A stretch of DNA of 64,000 nt from Streptomyces sp. MNU76 (GTDB lineage: Bacteria > Actinomycetota > Actinomycetes > Streptomycetales > Streptomycetaceae). The notes below the pieces were generated by a model. That model was not told the DNA's origin and ran no database searches. It saw nothing but the letters and a program-made list of their open reading frames with translations. Positions 9,015 through 21,279 of the stretch are shown here, piece by piece (position 1 is the stretch's first letter; every line of letters begins with the position of its first letter). The position numbers and the translations under genes were made by a program. The DNA lies in NCBI RefSeq assembly GCF_020982545.1, contig NZ_JAJKLK010000031.1, forward strand, positions 1 through 64,000. Direction: 5' to 3'.

Positions 9015-9659
9015 GTGAGAAGCAGCGGCGACGGTACGGCTGGGGGTGCCCCCGGACGCAGGCTGGGGGACAGCGGCCCGTACCAGCTTCACAGCAGCGC
9101 GGCCGGTCACGTCCCGCAGCGGCCCGCGGTCGTGCAGGACAGCGCAGAGGCGGCGTCCGAGCCGCATGAGAACGTCGGCTACCGGGGTCCCACCGCGTGC
9201 GCGGCGGCCGGCATCACCTACCGGCAGCTCGACTACTGGGCCCGCACCGGTCTCGTGGAGCCGAGTGTGCGCTCCGCGCAGGGCTCCGGGACACAGCGCC
9301 TCTACAGCTTCCGGGACGTCGTCGTCCTCAAGATCGTGAAACGGTTCCTCGACACGGGGGTGTCGCTGCAGAACATCCGCACCGCAGTCCAGCACCTGAG
9401 GGAGCGGGGCTTCAGTGATCTGGAGCGGATGACGCTGATGAGCGACGGGGCGACGGTCTACGAGTGCACCTCGCCCGACGAGGTCCACGCCCTGCTCCAG
9501 GGCGGCCAGGGGGTCTTCGGGATCGCCGTGGGGGTCGTTTGGCGTGATGTGGAAAGCGCTCTCTCCCAGCTGCACGGAGAACGGGTCGACACCGGGGAGA
9601 CACTCGTGGGACACAACCCGTCGGACGAGCTCGCGCGGCGACGCAACCGGGCGGTCTGA
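9015..9659 (+). CDS. MerR family transcriptional regulator
   Basis: A 214-residue protein. A low-complexity Gly/Ser N-terminus (1-55) is followed by a MerR winged helix (about 57-130: TYRQLDYWARTGLVEPSVR...QRLYSFRDVVVLKIVKRFLDTG). A C-terminal helical region follows (LRERGFSDLERMTLM). GTG 9015 has GGAGG (9005-9009) 5 nt upstream. Its position matches Rv1830. The ligand is unknown; no metal-binding cysteines are present. Confidence 0.84.
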   Translation: MRSSGDGTAGGAPGRRLGDSGPYQLHSSAAGHVPQRPAVVQDSAEAASEPHENVGYRGPTACAAAGITYRQLDYWARTGLVEPSVRSAQGSGTQRLYSFRDVVVLKIVKRFLDTGVSLQNIRTAVQHLRERGFSDLERMTLMSDGATVYECTSPDEVHALLQGGQGVFGIAVGVVWRDVESALSQLHGERVDTGETLVGHNPSDELARRRNRAV

Positions 9660-9753
9660 GAGGCCGGCCGAGGGGTCCGGCGATGTGAGCAGCGGTGCCG
9701 CCGTCCACGCGAGGTATGGGGCATTGTCAGTGGCGTAGGGCAGCATCGGACAT

Positions 9754-11114
9754 GTGAGAACCGCGCCAACGATTCTGCATCTCGACATGGATGCCTTCTA
9801 TGCCTCGGCGGAGCAGGCGTCCAAGCCGAGTCTGCGCGGGAAAGCCGTTGTGGTCGGCGGGTTGGGGCCCCGGGGAGTGGTCGCGACCGCCTCGTACGAG
9901 GCGCGGGTCTTCGGGGTGCACTCGGCGATGCCGATGGCGCAGGCGCGTCGGCTCGCTCCCAACGCCGCGTATCTCACGCCGCGCTTCACGTTCTACCGGG
10001 CGATCAGCGATCAGGTCATGGGGCTGTTGCGGGATCTGTCTCCACTGGTGGAGCCGTTGAGCCTGGACGAGGCGTTCGTGGACCTGGAGGCCGGAGGAGC
10101 GGCCTGGGACGAGGAGTCCGCGCGGCTGGTGGGGGTGCGGTTGCGGGCGGACATACGGGCGGTGACCGCGCTCACCGGCTCCGTGGGGCTCGCGGCCTCC
10201 AAGATGCTCGCGAAGATCGCTTCCGAGCAGGCCAAGCCGGACGGGCTGGTGTTGATCGAGCCCGGGACCGAGCGGGCGTTGTTGGGGCCGATGTCCGTAC
10301 GGATCCTGCCGGGCGTGGGGCCGGCGACCGGGGACCATCTGCGGCGGGCCGGGATCACCACGGTCGGGGAGATCGTGGAGGCCGGGGAGGACGAGATCGT
10401 CCGGCTGCTGGGCAAGGCGCACGGGCACGGGCTGTACGCGATGGCGCTGGCGCGGGACGACCGCGCGGTCGTGGCCGAGCGGGACACCAAGTCGGTGTCG
10501 GTGGAGGACACGTACGACGTCGACATCCATGACCGGGTGCGGGTGCGGATGGAGGTGCAGCGGCTCGCGGACCGGTGTGTGCGGAGGCTGCGGGGGGCCG
10601 GGCTGTCGGGGCGGACGATCGTGCTGAAGGTGCGGCGGTACGACTTCTCGACGCTGACCCGGTCCGAGACGTTGCGGGGGCCCACGGACGACCCCACGGT
10701 GGTGCGGGAGGCCGCGGGTCGACTGCTCGAGGCCGTGGACACGACAGGTGGTGTGCGGCTGCTGGGGGTGGGCGTCAGCGGTCTCGCCGACTACACGCAG
10801 GAGGACCTGTTCGCGCAGGCGGCCGGGGAGGTGGGTCCTGTCCAGGACGACGCCGGGGCCGCCGGGGTAGCTGTGGATGCGCCCGCTGTCGAGGAGCGTG
10901 CGGGTGGGGAGCGGCAGTGGAGAGCCGGGCACGATGTGCGGCATGCCGAGTACGGGCACGGGTGGGTGCAGGGAGTGGGCTGGGGCGGGTGACCGTGCGG
11001 TTCGAGACGCCGGACGACGTGGAGCCCGGGCGTGTGCGGACGTTCCGGACCGACGATCCGGAGCTGGAACCGGCTGAGCCGTTGCCGTTGGTGCCGGGTG
11101 GGGTGCGGGGCTGA
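9754..11114 (+). CDS. dinB: DNA polymerase IV (Y family), with a frameshift near the C-terminus
   Basis: Error-prone translesion polymerase. The catalytic motifs HLDMDAFYASAEQ (residues 8-20) and SLDEAFVDLE (about 107-116), the helix-hairpin-helix thumb and the little-finger domain are all present. The frame opened at GTG 9754 stops at 10992 (412 aa) after GHGWVQG-VGWGG. From 10974 another frame continues as SGLGRVTVRFETP...VRTFRTDDPELEPAEPLPLV to 11114. That tail matches the C-terminus I know from actinobacterial Pol IV, so one base appears lost in the GGGAG stretch at 10971-10975. Catalytic domains are intact, and a truncated product might still work. Confidence 0.87.
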
Positions 11115-11306
11115 GTAGGGTGGGCATTGCCGGGCCGCGCCGCCGGGGCTGAGCGCCGTCGCGGCGGGGATCAGGGGCGGGCTGGGACTCAGAGGGCGCT
11201 GGCTCGCGAGAGGGCCGGGGTGGTCGGCCCGGGAGGGCCCGTGCCGGTCAGTCGGGTGGCCGCTCGGGGAGGGCCGGGCGGATGGTCGGCTCGGGGAGGG
11301 GCGGGG

Positions 11307-11674
11307 TCAGGTGTCGTCCTTGCCTGCTGTGTTGCCGAAGTCGTGGTCCATGGGTGGGGTGGGGCCGTGTCCAGGCCGTAGTGGTGGTAGAGCTGGAGTT
11401 CCTGTTCCGGGGAGAGGTGGCGGCCCACGCCGAAGTCGGGGGCGTCCTTGATGAGGGAGCGTTCGAAGGGAACGCGGAGGGTGCCCTCGACCAGTTCGCT
11501 GGGCTCCAGGGGGACGAAAGCGTCGCGGCCGAAGAAGCCCATGCGTATCGCCGCCCACTCGGGGATGCCGGTGGCGTCGTCGAGGTAGACCTCGTCCACG
11601 GTGCCGATCTTGCTGCCCCTGCGGTCGAACGCCTTGCGGCCGATCAGGTTGCGCGGATCGATGTCGGTCTGCAC
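11307..11674 (-). CDS. PRC-barrel domain protein, probable C-terminal frameshift
   Basis: A small PRC-barrel protein (MQTDIDPRNLIGRKAFDRRGSKIG...) of about 122 residues. The PRC beta-barrel covers about 10-80 (VDEVYLDDATGIPEWAAIR). GTG 11674 has GGAGGG 7 nt upstream. After LYHHYGLDTAP the opened frame runs 55 more residues of Pro/Thr/Arg-rich sequence to 11189. A one-base shift in the C-run near 11350-11360 would instead give MDHDFGNTAGKDDT and a stop at 11307, which looks like a natural end. PRC barrels are found in RNA maturation and envelope proteins; the specific role is unknown. Confidence 0.7.
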
Positions 11675-11799
11675 GGGCCCTCCATGTGGTCGCAGAACAG
11701 TCGCACATCGTGTCTCATGACTACGAAAAGGCACATCGGGGGCGGCGGCCACTCGAAGGTGAGTGCGTTGACCGCGCTGATACGCTGGCAGCGGCTGTT

Positions 11800-12000
11800 G
11801 ACCCCGTGCGGGAGAGTCCTCCGGACACCATCCGGAGGCGCCGAAGGAGCAAATCCTCCCCGGAATCTCTCAGGCCCACGTACCGCACGGACGAGGTCAC
11901 TCTGGAAAGCAGAGCGGGTGTCACGGCTCCCGCTCTCACCGACGGTGAAAACCGGCCCGAACCAGGACCGGTGAAGCTCTCAGGTTGAGATGACAGAGGG
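11800..12000 (+). promoter_or_regulatory. Tandem glycine riboswitch upstream of gcvP
   Basis: Two consecutive glycine aptamers. The first (about 11800-11890) has GTGCGGGAGAGTCC, a variable hairpin TCCGGACACCATCCGGA, GCGCCGAAGGAGCAAATCCTCC and AATCTCTCAGGC. The second (about 11895-12000) has ACTCTGGAAAGCAGAGC, CACCGACGGTGAAAACC and GAAGCTCTCAGGTTGAGATGACAGAGGGGG. The short linker matches the classic cooperative architecture. It ends about 65 nt before the gcvP start and should switch on glycine cleavage when glycine is plentiful. Confidence 0.95.
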
Positions 12001-12067
12001 GGAGGCCGTCCGGGCACCCGTGCCGTGGTGTCCCTCGAAGGTCGTGTCAGACCAGGAGGCCTCCGTA

Positions 12068-14953
<2,886 letters not shown>

Positions 14954-14972
14954 TCGTCCGCGGATACGCGTC

Positions 14973-15009
14973 GGGGCCGGTTCGGAGAGTGCGTTCTCCG
15001 GCCGGCCCC
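14973..15009 (+). terminator. Terminator hairpin after gcvP
   Basis: GGGGCCGG-TT-CGGAGA paired with TCTCCG-GCCGGCCCC around a GTGCGT loop, 20 nt after the gcvP stop. The T tract is weak, as usual in high-GC actinobacteria. Confidence 0.75.
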
Positions 15010-15070
15010 TCGTCTGTCCGGGCTGACGTCCCGTGCGGGGACGTTCACCCTGCGCGCACGTCTGTGCGGC

Positions 15071-15271
15071 TCAGGCGGCTGTCACCACGGTGCCCATCGG
15101 GCGGTGCGGTGCGATGATCTGGCCGTCCGGCAGGAGCTCACCGGTGTCCTCGAAGAGCAGAACGCCGTTGCAGAGCAGGCTCCATCCCTGCTCCGGGTGG
15201 TGCGCCACGAGTCGGGCGCCCTCCCGGTCGGCGGACTCGGCGGTCGGGCACAGTGGCTGGTGCTGGCACAT
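15071..15271 (-). CDS. DUF5999-type small cysteine-containing protein
   Basis: A 66-residue protein beginning MCQHQPLCPTAES and ending in a conserved block, HPEQGWSLLCNGVLLFEDTG...PDGQIIAPHRP. I recognise it as the small DUF5999 family common in Streptomyces. ATG 15271 is chosen because the conserved family begins at MCQHQ; the frame is open further upstream. Three cysteines and two histidines could bind a metal, but this is only an inference. No function is known. Confidence 0.72.
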   Translation of the reverse strand: MCQHQPLCPTAESADREGARLVAHHPEQGWSLLCNGVLLFEDTGELLPDGQIIAPHRPMGTVVTAA

Positions 15272-15680
15272 GGTTGTTGGGATCTTTCGGCTTGTCGTGT
15301 GGTCTGAGTCGGCTGGTTTGTCCGACCCGCGGCTTGAAGCCTCGTTCATGGCCGCCCCCCGTTGTGATAAATCGGTCCGGTCCCAGTGTTGCCCCACGGG
15401 CGTCAATCCGCAGGCATTTCGCAGCACGGCTTCTTCACAGGTTGATGACGCATCCCTTGCGCGGACGGTTCATCCCCGCCCCCCTGTCCCTTCGGGTGGT
15501 TCGCCATGGTCGGATGGGGCTAGTTCGGTGGTGGGATAGCGAGCGAATAGCTCGTACGAGCGTATTGCTGCCCGAAAGAGCGCGCATTCTCGGTGATGGG
15601 GCAGAGGGAAAGCGAGCGCCCCGCCACCGGGAAATCGGCAGCGGGGCGCGAGCGGTGCGAAGAGGCGAGCCGGCCTTGGT
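15272..15680. other. Intergenic region without a supported gene (409 bp)
   Basis: This region lies upstream of the DUF5999 gene (reading left) and downstream of the hypothetical gene at 15681. A perfect 12-bp palindrome GCTCGTACGAGC is at 15550-15561 and may be a regulatory site. No coding sequence with family resemblance was seen on either strand. Confidence 0.4.
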
Positions 15681-16265
15681 TCAGGCGGGTGACCCCAGTA
15701 GGGGTGCGGGCGTGAGTCGGGTGGTCAGTACCGGGAGGAGATCGGCGACCCGGTGCGGACGGTGGGCGGCGATACCGGGCGGTGCCGGCGCCAGCGGGAC
15801 CAGCAGGTCGTCCGGGGCCGGATGGCCGGAGGCGCCGTCGGCGGTGGGGCCGGCGTGCAGCCAGAGCGTGATCATGTACAGCTCGGGCACGGACAGCAGG
15901 CGTGGCTGGTAGGGCATCTGCAGGACCTCGGCCTGGCGCAGGGCGCGCTCGGTGGAGGTGATGTACGGGCCCTCGAAGAAGTGCGAGAACACCCAGCCGT
16001 CCGGGGTCAGCCGGGTCTCTGCGGCGGCCACGGCGCGGTCGCCGCAGCGGATCAGGAACCGCCATCCGGTGAGCCGGGCGGTGCCCGTGCCCGCCGGGGT
16101 GATCCGGTCGAGGACGTGGACGGGCAGCGGAAGTTCGGGGGTGGCGGGGCCCGAGGCGTTCTTCAGCGACGGGGTTCGCGTCTCGTGGACGGCGGTGGGA
16201 GAACCGAGTGCCATGAGGACGGTGCGCAGGGCGGGCGCGGGAGCCGGGGGGACATGCAGCGGCAT
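15681..16265 (-). CDS. Hypothetical protein
   Basis: A 194-residue protein with a Pro/Ala-rich N-terminus (1-45). Its core looks folded and conserved (LTGWRFLIRCGDRAVAAAETRLTPDG, FFEGPYITSTERALRQAE), and a Leu/Pro-rich tail follows. ATG 16265 is preferred to an in-frame ATG at 16283 because GGAGAGG precedes it by 9 nt. No signal peptide, transmembrane segment or known motif was recognised. It diverges from the glutamate-cysteine-ligase-like gene across a 568-bp gap. Confidence 0.65.
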   Translation of the reverse strand: MPLHVPPAPAPALRTVLMALGSPTAVHETRTPSLKNASGPATPELPLPVHVLDRITPAGTGTARLTGWRFLIRCGDRAVAAAETRLTPDGWVFSHFFEGPYITSTERALRQAEVLQMPYQPRLLSVPELYMITLWLHAGPTADGASGHPAPDDLLVPLAPAPPGIAAHRPHRVADLLPVLTTRLTPAPLLGSPA

Positions 16266-16833
16266 GGTGGGTCGCCTCTCCATTCGACAGGCACGGTGGC
16301 GCGAGGGCGGGGGCAGACGGCGCTGTCAGCTCACGGGGATCGGAGAGACGGGTGCCCGGGGTCCGGGTGCGTGGGTGGGTCCGCCGCGCGTGGTCCGACG
16401 GCGGGACCGAGGACCGCGAGTGCCGCTCTCAGCCTCGTTTGCAGAGTTTATACGACACGTGTTCACGCAAGGTTTCGTCTAGCCGTTCCCCATATGAAGA
16501 ACAAGGCGGTATCAGGTCGCCGGGAGCTGCCCATCAACCCGCTTTTTCAACGGGGACCGCCGGTGACCTCGTAATACCGGTGCGTAGCGGACGGCCTGTT
16601 CTCGTCGACGCTTTTCACGAAACACAACAGGCGGAAAGCGCATGCTCATTCATGCCCGCTGAATGTGCCAGAAGCACGCCGAGTGAATAGTGTCGTTGGC
16701 GACCGCGTTCAGCCTAGCGTGCGCAGGTCGCGGCCGGGACGTTATCAGCGGCTCCATCGGGGCATCATCATTCGTGGACCCGAGACAGCAGTGGCCGGAT
16801 CGTCGGCCTGCCCATCCAAGGAGGGACCCCTAG
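16266..16833. other. Divergent intergenic region (568 bp), less GC-rich in the middle
   Basis: Between two divergent genes. The stretch 16435-16660 is clearly less GC-rich than its surroundings, contains the palindrome CACGTG near 16456-16461, and probably holds promoters or an untranslated RNA. No open reading frame here looks real. Confidence 0.35.
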
Positions 16834-18348
16834 ATGGGAGAGAAGGTCGTGGCGGGGCCGTTCGGCCTCTCCGATCGCCAGCAGTACCGCGACAAGTTGA
16901 GGCAGTGCCTGGCGGGGCTGGCGCGGCTGCTGGAGGAGAAGCGGTTCGATCGTCCCAAGAACCTGATGGGTGTGGAGATCGAGCTGAACCTCGTCGACGG
17001 TGACGGGCTGCCCAGAATGATGAATGCGCAAGTACTGGAGAGGATTGCGAGCCGAGATTTCCAAACAGAACTCGCCATGTTCAACCTGGAAGTCAACATC
17101 GCTCCACATCGGCTCGGCGGCCGGGTATTCGACCAGCTTTCCGAGGAACTGCGCACCTCCCTCGCGTATGCCGACCGCAAGGCGATCGAAGTCGGCGCGG
17201 GAATCGTGATGATCGGCATTCTGCCGACCCTGGGCCGGGACGACCTGGTCTCCTCGAACCTCTCCGCGGGCGACCGCTACACCCTGCTCAACGATCAGAT
17301 CGTCGCCGCCCGGGGCGAGGACTTCACCCTCGACATCGACGGGGTGGAGCGGCTCGTCTGTACCTCGAAGTCCATCGCGCCCGAAGCGGCCTGCACCTCG
17401 GTGCAGTTGCACCTCCAGGTCACCCCGGGCCGGTTCGCCGACGTGTGGAACGCCGCCCAGGCGGTCGCCGCCGCGCAGGTCGCCATCGGCGCCAACTCGC
17501 CGTTCCTGTTCGGGCACGAGCTGTGGCGCGAGTCGCGACCGCCGCTGTTCCAGCAGTCCACCGACACCCGGCCGCCCGAGTTGCAGGCCCAAGGGGTGCG
17601 GCCGCGCACCTGGTTCGGGGAGCGGTGGATCTCCTCGGCGTTCGACCTCTTCGAGGAGAACCTGCGCTTCTTCCCGGCTCTGCTGCCCATCTGCGACGAG
17701 GAGGACCCGATGGCCGTCCTCGACGCGGGCGGCGTGCCCTCTCTCGCCGAACTCACCCTGCACAACGGCACGATCTACCGCTGGAACCGGCCCGTCTACG
17801 GCATCGCCGACGGGGTCCCGCACCTGCGCGTGGAGAACCGGGTGCTGCCCGCCGGGCCGACCATCACGGACGTGATCGCCAACGCCGCCTTCTACTACGG
17901 CGTGGTACGCGCCCTCGCCGAGGAGTCGCGGCCGGTCTGGACACGGCTGCCGTTCGAGGCGGCCGCCGCCAACTTCGACGAGGCGTGCCGGCACGGCATC
18001 GACGCGCGGCTGCAGTGGCCGCGCGGGCGCTACGGCGGGGTGGGGCCGGTGGACGCGGTGAACCTCGTACGGGACGAGCTGTTGCCGCTCGCCGAGGCGG
18101 GGCTGGACGCGTGGGGGGTCGAGCCGGTCGATCGCGACTTCTACCTCGGTGTGATCGAGGAGCGTTGCCGACGCCGGGTCAACGGGGCGTCCTGGCAGGT
18201 CGAAACGTTCCACCGGGCTCTGGCCAAGGGGCTGGGCCGGGACGAGGCGCTGGCCGCCACGACACGGCGCTACGGCGAGCTGATGCACTCCGGGGAACCG
18301 GTCCACAGCTGGCCGGTCGGGCTGCCGGAGCCGGTGCCGTTGGGCTGA
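16834..18348 (+). CDS. Glutamate--cysteine ligase family protein (GCS2-like)
   Basis: A 504-residue ATP-dependent carboxylate-amine ligase-like protein. The signature is GVEIELNLVDGDG near residues 48-60, followed by FNLEVNIAPHRLGG (about 85-98) and NANSPFLFG-type loops. This is the layout of gamma-glutamylcysteine synthetase relatives in actinobacteria. The substrate is not certain: relatives include EgtA and uncharacterised gamma-glutamyl ligases. AAGGAGGG precedes ATG 16834 by about 8 nt. The gene stands alone. Confidence 0.75.
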   Translation: MGEKVVAGPFGLSDRQQYRDKLRQCLAGLARLLEEKRFDRPKNLMGVEIELNLVDGDGLPRMMNAQVLERIASRDFQTELAMFNLEVNIAPHRLGGRVFDQLSEELRTSLAYADRKAIEVGAGIVMIGILPTLGRDDLVSSNLSAGDRYTLLNDQIVAARGEDFTLDIDGVERLVCTSKSIAPEAACTSVQLHLQVTPGRFADVWNAAQAVAAAQVAIGANSPFLFGHELWRESRPPLFQQSTDTRPPELQAQGVRPRTWFGERWISSAFDLFEENLRFFPALLPICDEEDPMAVLDAGGVPSLAELTLHNGTIYRWNRPVYGIADGVPHLRVENRVLPAGPTITDVIANAAFYYGVVRALAEESRPVWTRLPFEAAAANFDEACRHGIDARLQWPRGRYGGVGPVDAVNLVRDELLPLAEAGLDAWGVEPVDRDFYLGVIEERCRRRVNGASWQVETFHRALAKGLGRDEALAATTRRYGELMHSGEPVHSWPVGLPEPVPLG

Positions 18349-18449
18349 GAGCCTGCCTTCGCCGGGCCGCCGGCCGCCTCCCGGGCGTCGTCTCCGTTCG
18401 GGTGGGCCGCTGAGAGGGGACGCCGACGGAATGTCGCGGACCGCCGCGG

Positions 18450-19292
18450 GTGATGATGGACCCTCGGCGGGCCGGACAACGGGAGGCGTGGGTGCAGGGG
18501 CAGGCGGAGTCGGTGGAGGGCGCGGTACCGGAGGAGCGGCCGGGCCGACGGATTCTGAGGGACGAGACGCTTCTCGTGCTCGCGCTCTCGCTCGGCGCGA
18601 GCGGGGTGTCCGCGCTGATCAGCTTCATCGGATCGGTGACCGAACCCGGTGGGCTCAAGGACCAGGCGGCCACCATGAACGCCTCGGCCGCGCCGGGTCG
18701 GCCGTGGCTCGACCTCGCGTGGCAGCTCTTCGGCATCACGACCGCCCTGGTGCCCGTCGCGCTGGTCGCGCACTTCCTGCTGCGTGAGGGCGCCGGGCTG
18801 CGGACCCTCGGCTTCGACCGGACGAAGCCGTGGCCCGATCTCGGCCGGGGTGCGGCGATCGCCGCGGTGATCGGCAGCACCGGGATCGCCTTCTACCTGG
18901 CGGCGCGCGGCCTCGGCTTCAACCTCACCGTGGTACCGGAGGCGCTGCCCGAGGTGTGGTGGAAGTACCCCGTGCTGATCCTCTCCGCGGTCCAGAACGC
19001 GATCCTCGAAGAGGTCATCGTGGTCGGGTATCTGTTGCGTCGGCTCCAGCAACTGGGCTGGTCGCCGGGGAGCGCGCTGGCCGCCAGCTCGGTGCTGCGC
19101 GGCTCGTACCACCTCTACCAGGGCATCGGCGGCTTCGTCGGCAACATGGTGATGGGCGTGGTGTTCGTCTATCTGTACCGGCGGTGGGGGCGAGTGGGCC
19201 CGCTGGTGGTGGCCCACTCGCTGCTCGACATCGGGGCGTTCGTGGGGTACGCGCTGCTGGCCGGGAAGGTGGACTGGCTGCCCACGCCTTGA
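18450..19292 (+). CDS. CPBP family intramembrane metalloprotease
   Basis: A 280-residue multi-spanning protein of the Abi/CPBP family (prenyl-endopeptidase fold). Motif 1 is NAILEEVIVVGYLLRR (about 186-201), with the two metal-binding glutamates. Motif 2 lies in LRGSYHLYQGIGGFVGN, and motif 3 is HSLLDIGAF. The Arg usually found after the glutamates (EExxxR) is Val here. Start could be 18450, 18453 or 18456 (ATGATGATG). The substrate is unknown. Confidence 0.78.
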   Translation: MMMDPRRAGQREAWVQGQAESVEGAVPEERPGRRILRDETLLVLALSLGASGVSALISFIGSVTEPGGLKDQAATMNASAAPGRPWLDLAWQLFGITTALVPVALVAHFLLREGAGLRTLGFDRTKPWPDLGRGAAIAAVIGSTGIAFYLAARGLGFNLTVVPEALPEVWWKYPVLILSAVQNAILEEVIVVGYLLRRLQQLGWSPGSALAASSVLRGSYHLYQGIGGFVGNMVMGVVFVYLYRRWGRVGPLVVAHSLLDIGAFVGYALLAGKVDWLPTP

Positions 19293-19350
19293 GGGGAGTG
19301 CGGCCGGAGTGGGCGACGGCGGCCGGACCGACGCCCGCGCAGGCCGCCCG

Positions 19351-20160
19351 TCAGGCGAGGAGTTCGCCGTCGATGACCGTGACCGCGCGGCCGGAGAGCA
19401 GGGTGCGGTCGCCGCGGAGTCCCGTGCGGACGTGGCCGGAGCGGGGGGAGGCCTGGAGGCCGGTGAGATCCGGGCTGCCCAGGCGTGCGGACCAGAAGGG
19501 GGCGAGGGCGGTGTGGGCGCTGCCCGTGACCGGGTCCTCGTCGATGCCGATGTTCGGGAAGAAGCAGCGCGAGACGTAGTCGTGGTCGGCGGCGGCGTCC
19601 TCGGCGCGGGCGGTGGCGATGATGCCGCGCTCGGAGTAGCGGCCGAGGGAACGCAGGTCGGGGGTCAGACCGAGGATCGTCTTCTCGTCGGCCAGTTCCA
19701 GCAGCAGGTCGCCCACCTGCGGGCCGGTGTCGAAGGCGCTCAACGGCTCGGCGCCGAGGGCCTCCGCGACGCCGTCCGGGACGGGGACCGGGGTGAGGGG
19801 CGCGGTCGGGAAGTCGAGGGTGAGGGAACCGTCCGGCTGGGGTGTGGCGATGAGGACGCCGCTGCGCGTGGCGAACCGAACCGGGCCCTCGTGGGTGTGG
19901 GTGCTGTTCAGGACGTGCGCCGTGGCCAGTGTGGCGTGGCCGCACATCGCCACCTCGGCGACCGGCGTGAACCAGCGCAGCGCCCAGTCGGCGTCGCCGC
20001 CCGCCGGGAGGGGGTGGGCGAACGCGGTCTCGGCGTGGTTGACCTCTTTGGCCACGTTCCGGAGCCAGGCGTCGTCCGGGAAGGCGTCGAGGAGCAGGAC
20101 TCCGGCCGGGTTGCCGGAGAAGGGGCGGTCGGTGAAGGCGTCGACGATACGAATGCGCAT
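19351..20160 (-). CDS. PhzF family isomerase/epimerase
   Basis: A 269-residue protein of the PhzF/diaminopimelate-epimerase fold. It starts with IVDAFTDRPFSGNPAGVLL and carries the conserved catalytic Glu in VNHAETAFAHPL (about 45). The Gly-rich phosphate loop appears later (DEDPVTGSAHTALAP). The physiological reaction is unknown; no phenazine genes are near. The gene stands alone, transcribed to the left. Confidence 0.82.
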   Translation of the reverse strand: MRIRIVDAFTDRPFSGNPAGVLLLDAFPDDAWLRNVAKEVNHAETAFAHPLPAGGDADWALRWFTPVAEVAMCGHATLATAHVLNSTHTHEGPVRFATRSGVLIATPQPDGSLTLDFPTAPLTPVPVPDGVAEALGAEPLSAFDTGPQVGDLLLELADEKTILGLTPDLRSLGRYSERGIIATARAEDAAADHDYVSRCFFPNIGIDEDPVTGSAHTALAPFWSARLGSPDLTGLQASPRSGHVRTGLRGDRTLLSGRAVTVIDGELLA

Positions 20161-20214
20161 GGGACGACGCTAGGCGGTTCGGGGAGCCACGGGCCAAGGC
20201 CAATTCCGGGACGG

Positions 20215-20425
20215 TGGACTGGGTGGACCGGTTCTCATGGGCCACTTCGTGGTTCTCATCGGGCCACTTCGCCGGACGGTGGGCCGGCGGACGGAGAAGC
20301 CGCCTGGTGGACGGGATCAGCCTGGCAGCCAGGGCCCAGCCTGGCAGGCGAGGTCCGCCTGACAGACAAGGTCCGCTTGGCAGACGGGGATCCGTTTGGC
20401 CGCCGTCGGGGGTCCGCCTAGTGGA
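20215..20425. repeat. Cluster of short imperfect direct repeats
   Basis: GGTTCTCAT(C)GGGCCACTTCG occurs twice (about 20230 and 20251). A GTCCGC(C/T)TG(A/G)CAGAC unit occurs twice in tandem near 20357-20385. GGACGGAGAAGCCGCC appears both here (about 20291) and at the 3' end of the neighbouring SDR gene (about 20420). The last may be a small duplication of that gene's end. Confidence 0.55.
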
Positions 20426-21197
20426 CGGAGAAGCCGCCGTCGACGAAGATCGTTTGCCCGGTGATGTAGCCGGCTGAGTGTCCGGACAGGAACACCGCGG
20501 CGCCGGCGAAGTCGTCGGGGAGACCGTTGCGGCCGGTCAGGGTGCGGGCGGCGAGCGCCGCCACCTGCTCCGGGTCGGACGACAGTCGGGTGTTGAGCGG
20601 GGTCGGGACGAAGCCGGGGACCAGGGTGTTGCAGGTGACGCCGTGCGGCGACCACTCCTCGGCCTGCGAGCGGGCGAGTGACTCCAGGGCGCCCTTGGAG
20701 ACGCCGTACGCGCCGCTGCGGACGAACGCCCGGTGCGCCTGCTGCGAGGTGATGTGGATGATGCGTCCGTAGCCCCGCTCGGCCATGCCGGGCCCGAAGC
20801 GCTGGCCCAGCAGGAAGGGCGCGTCCAGGTTCACCGCCATGGTGGTGTCCCACACGTCCTCGCCCAGGTCGCTCAGCGGGGGACGGAGGTTGACGCCGGC
20901 GCTGTTGACGAGGATGTCGGGTTCCCCGAACGCCTCTGTCGCCTGCTCCGCCGCCGCGCGCACGCCTGCTCGCGTGCCGAGGTCGCCGCTCACCCAGGCC
21001 GCGCGGCAGCCGTCCGCCGTCAGCCGGTCGACCGTGGCCGCCAGTTCCGTCTCCCCGCGCGCGACGATCACCACGCTCGCCCCGGCCTGCGCGAGCGCCG
21101 TGGCGATGGCCTTGCCGATGCCGGAGCTGCCGCCTGTCACCACGGCTACCCGGCCGTCGAGGGAGAACAGTCGGGAGAGGTAGCTGTCGGAGATCAT
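20418..21197 (-). CDS. Short-chain dehydrogenase/reductase
   Basis: A 259-residue classical SDR. The NAD(P)-binding motif TGGSSGIGKA is at about 20-29, NSAG near 97, the catalytic Ser in ITSQQAH and the YxxxK in GAYGVSKGALE, and the C-terminus is GQTIFVDGGFSVH. It resembles gluconate 5-dehydrogenase-like and 3-oxoacyl-ACP-reductase-like members; the substrate is not determinable. Its stop lies next to the repeat cluster. Confidence 0.85.
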   Translation of the reverse strand: MISDSYLSRLFSLDGRVAVVTGGSSGIGKAIATALAQAGASVVIVARGETELAATVDRLTADGCRAAWVSGDLGTRAGVRAAAEQATEAFGEPDILVNSAGVNLRPPLSDLGEDVWDTTMAVNLDAPFLLGQRFGPGMAERGYGRIIHITSQQAHRAFVRSGAYGVSKGALESLARSQAEEWSPHGVTCNTLVPGFVPTPLNTRLSSDPEQVAALAARTLTGRNGLPDDFAGAAVFLSGHSAGYITGQTIFVDGGFSVH

Positions 21198-21279
21198 TCC
21201 CGCACCTTAGGGGAGCGTCGGCGCCCGGCGGTTCGCGGGTGTGCCGGGATGGACCTGCCGACCCAGCCGGCCGTCCGAG

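Noticed and set aside
11768..11790. TTGACC as a -35 box for gcvP
   Set aside because: No acceptable -10 hexamer at 16-19 bp; promoter position left uncalled.
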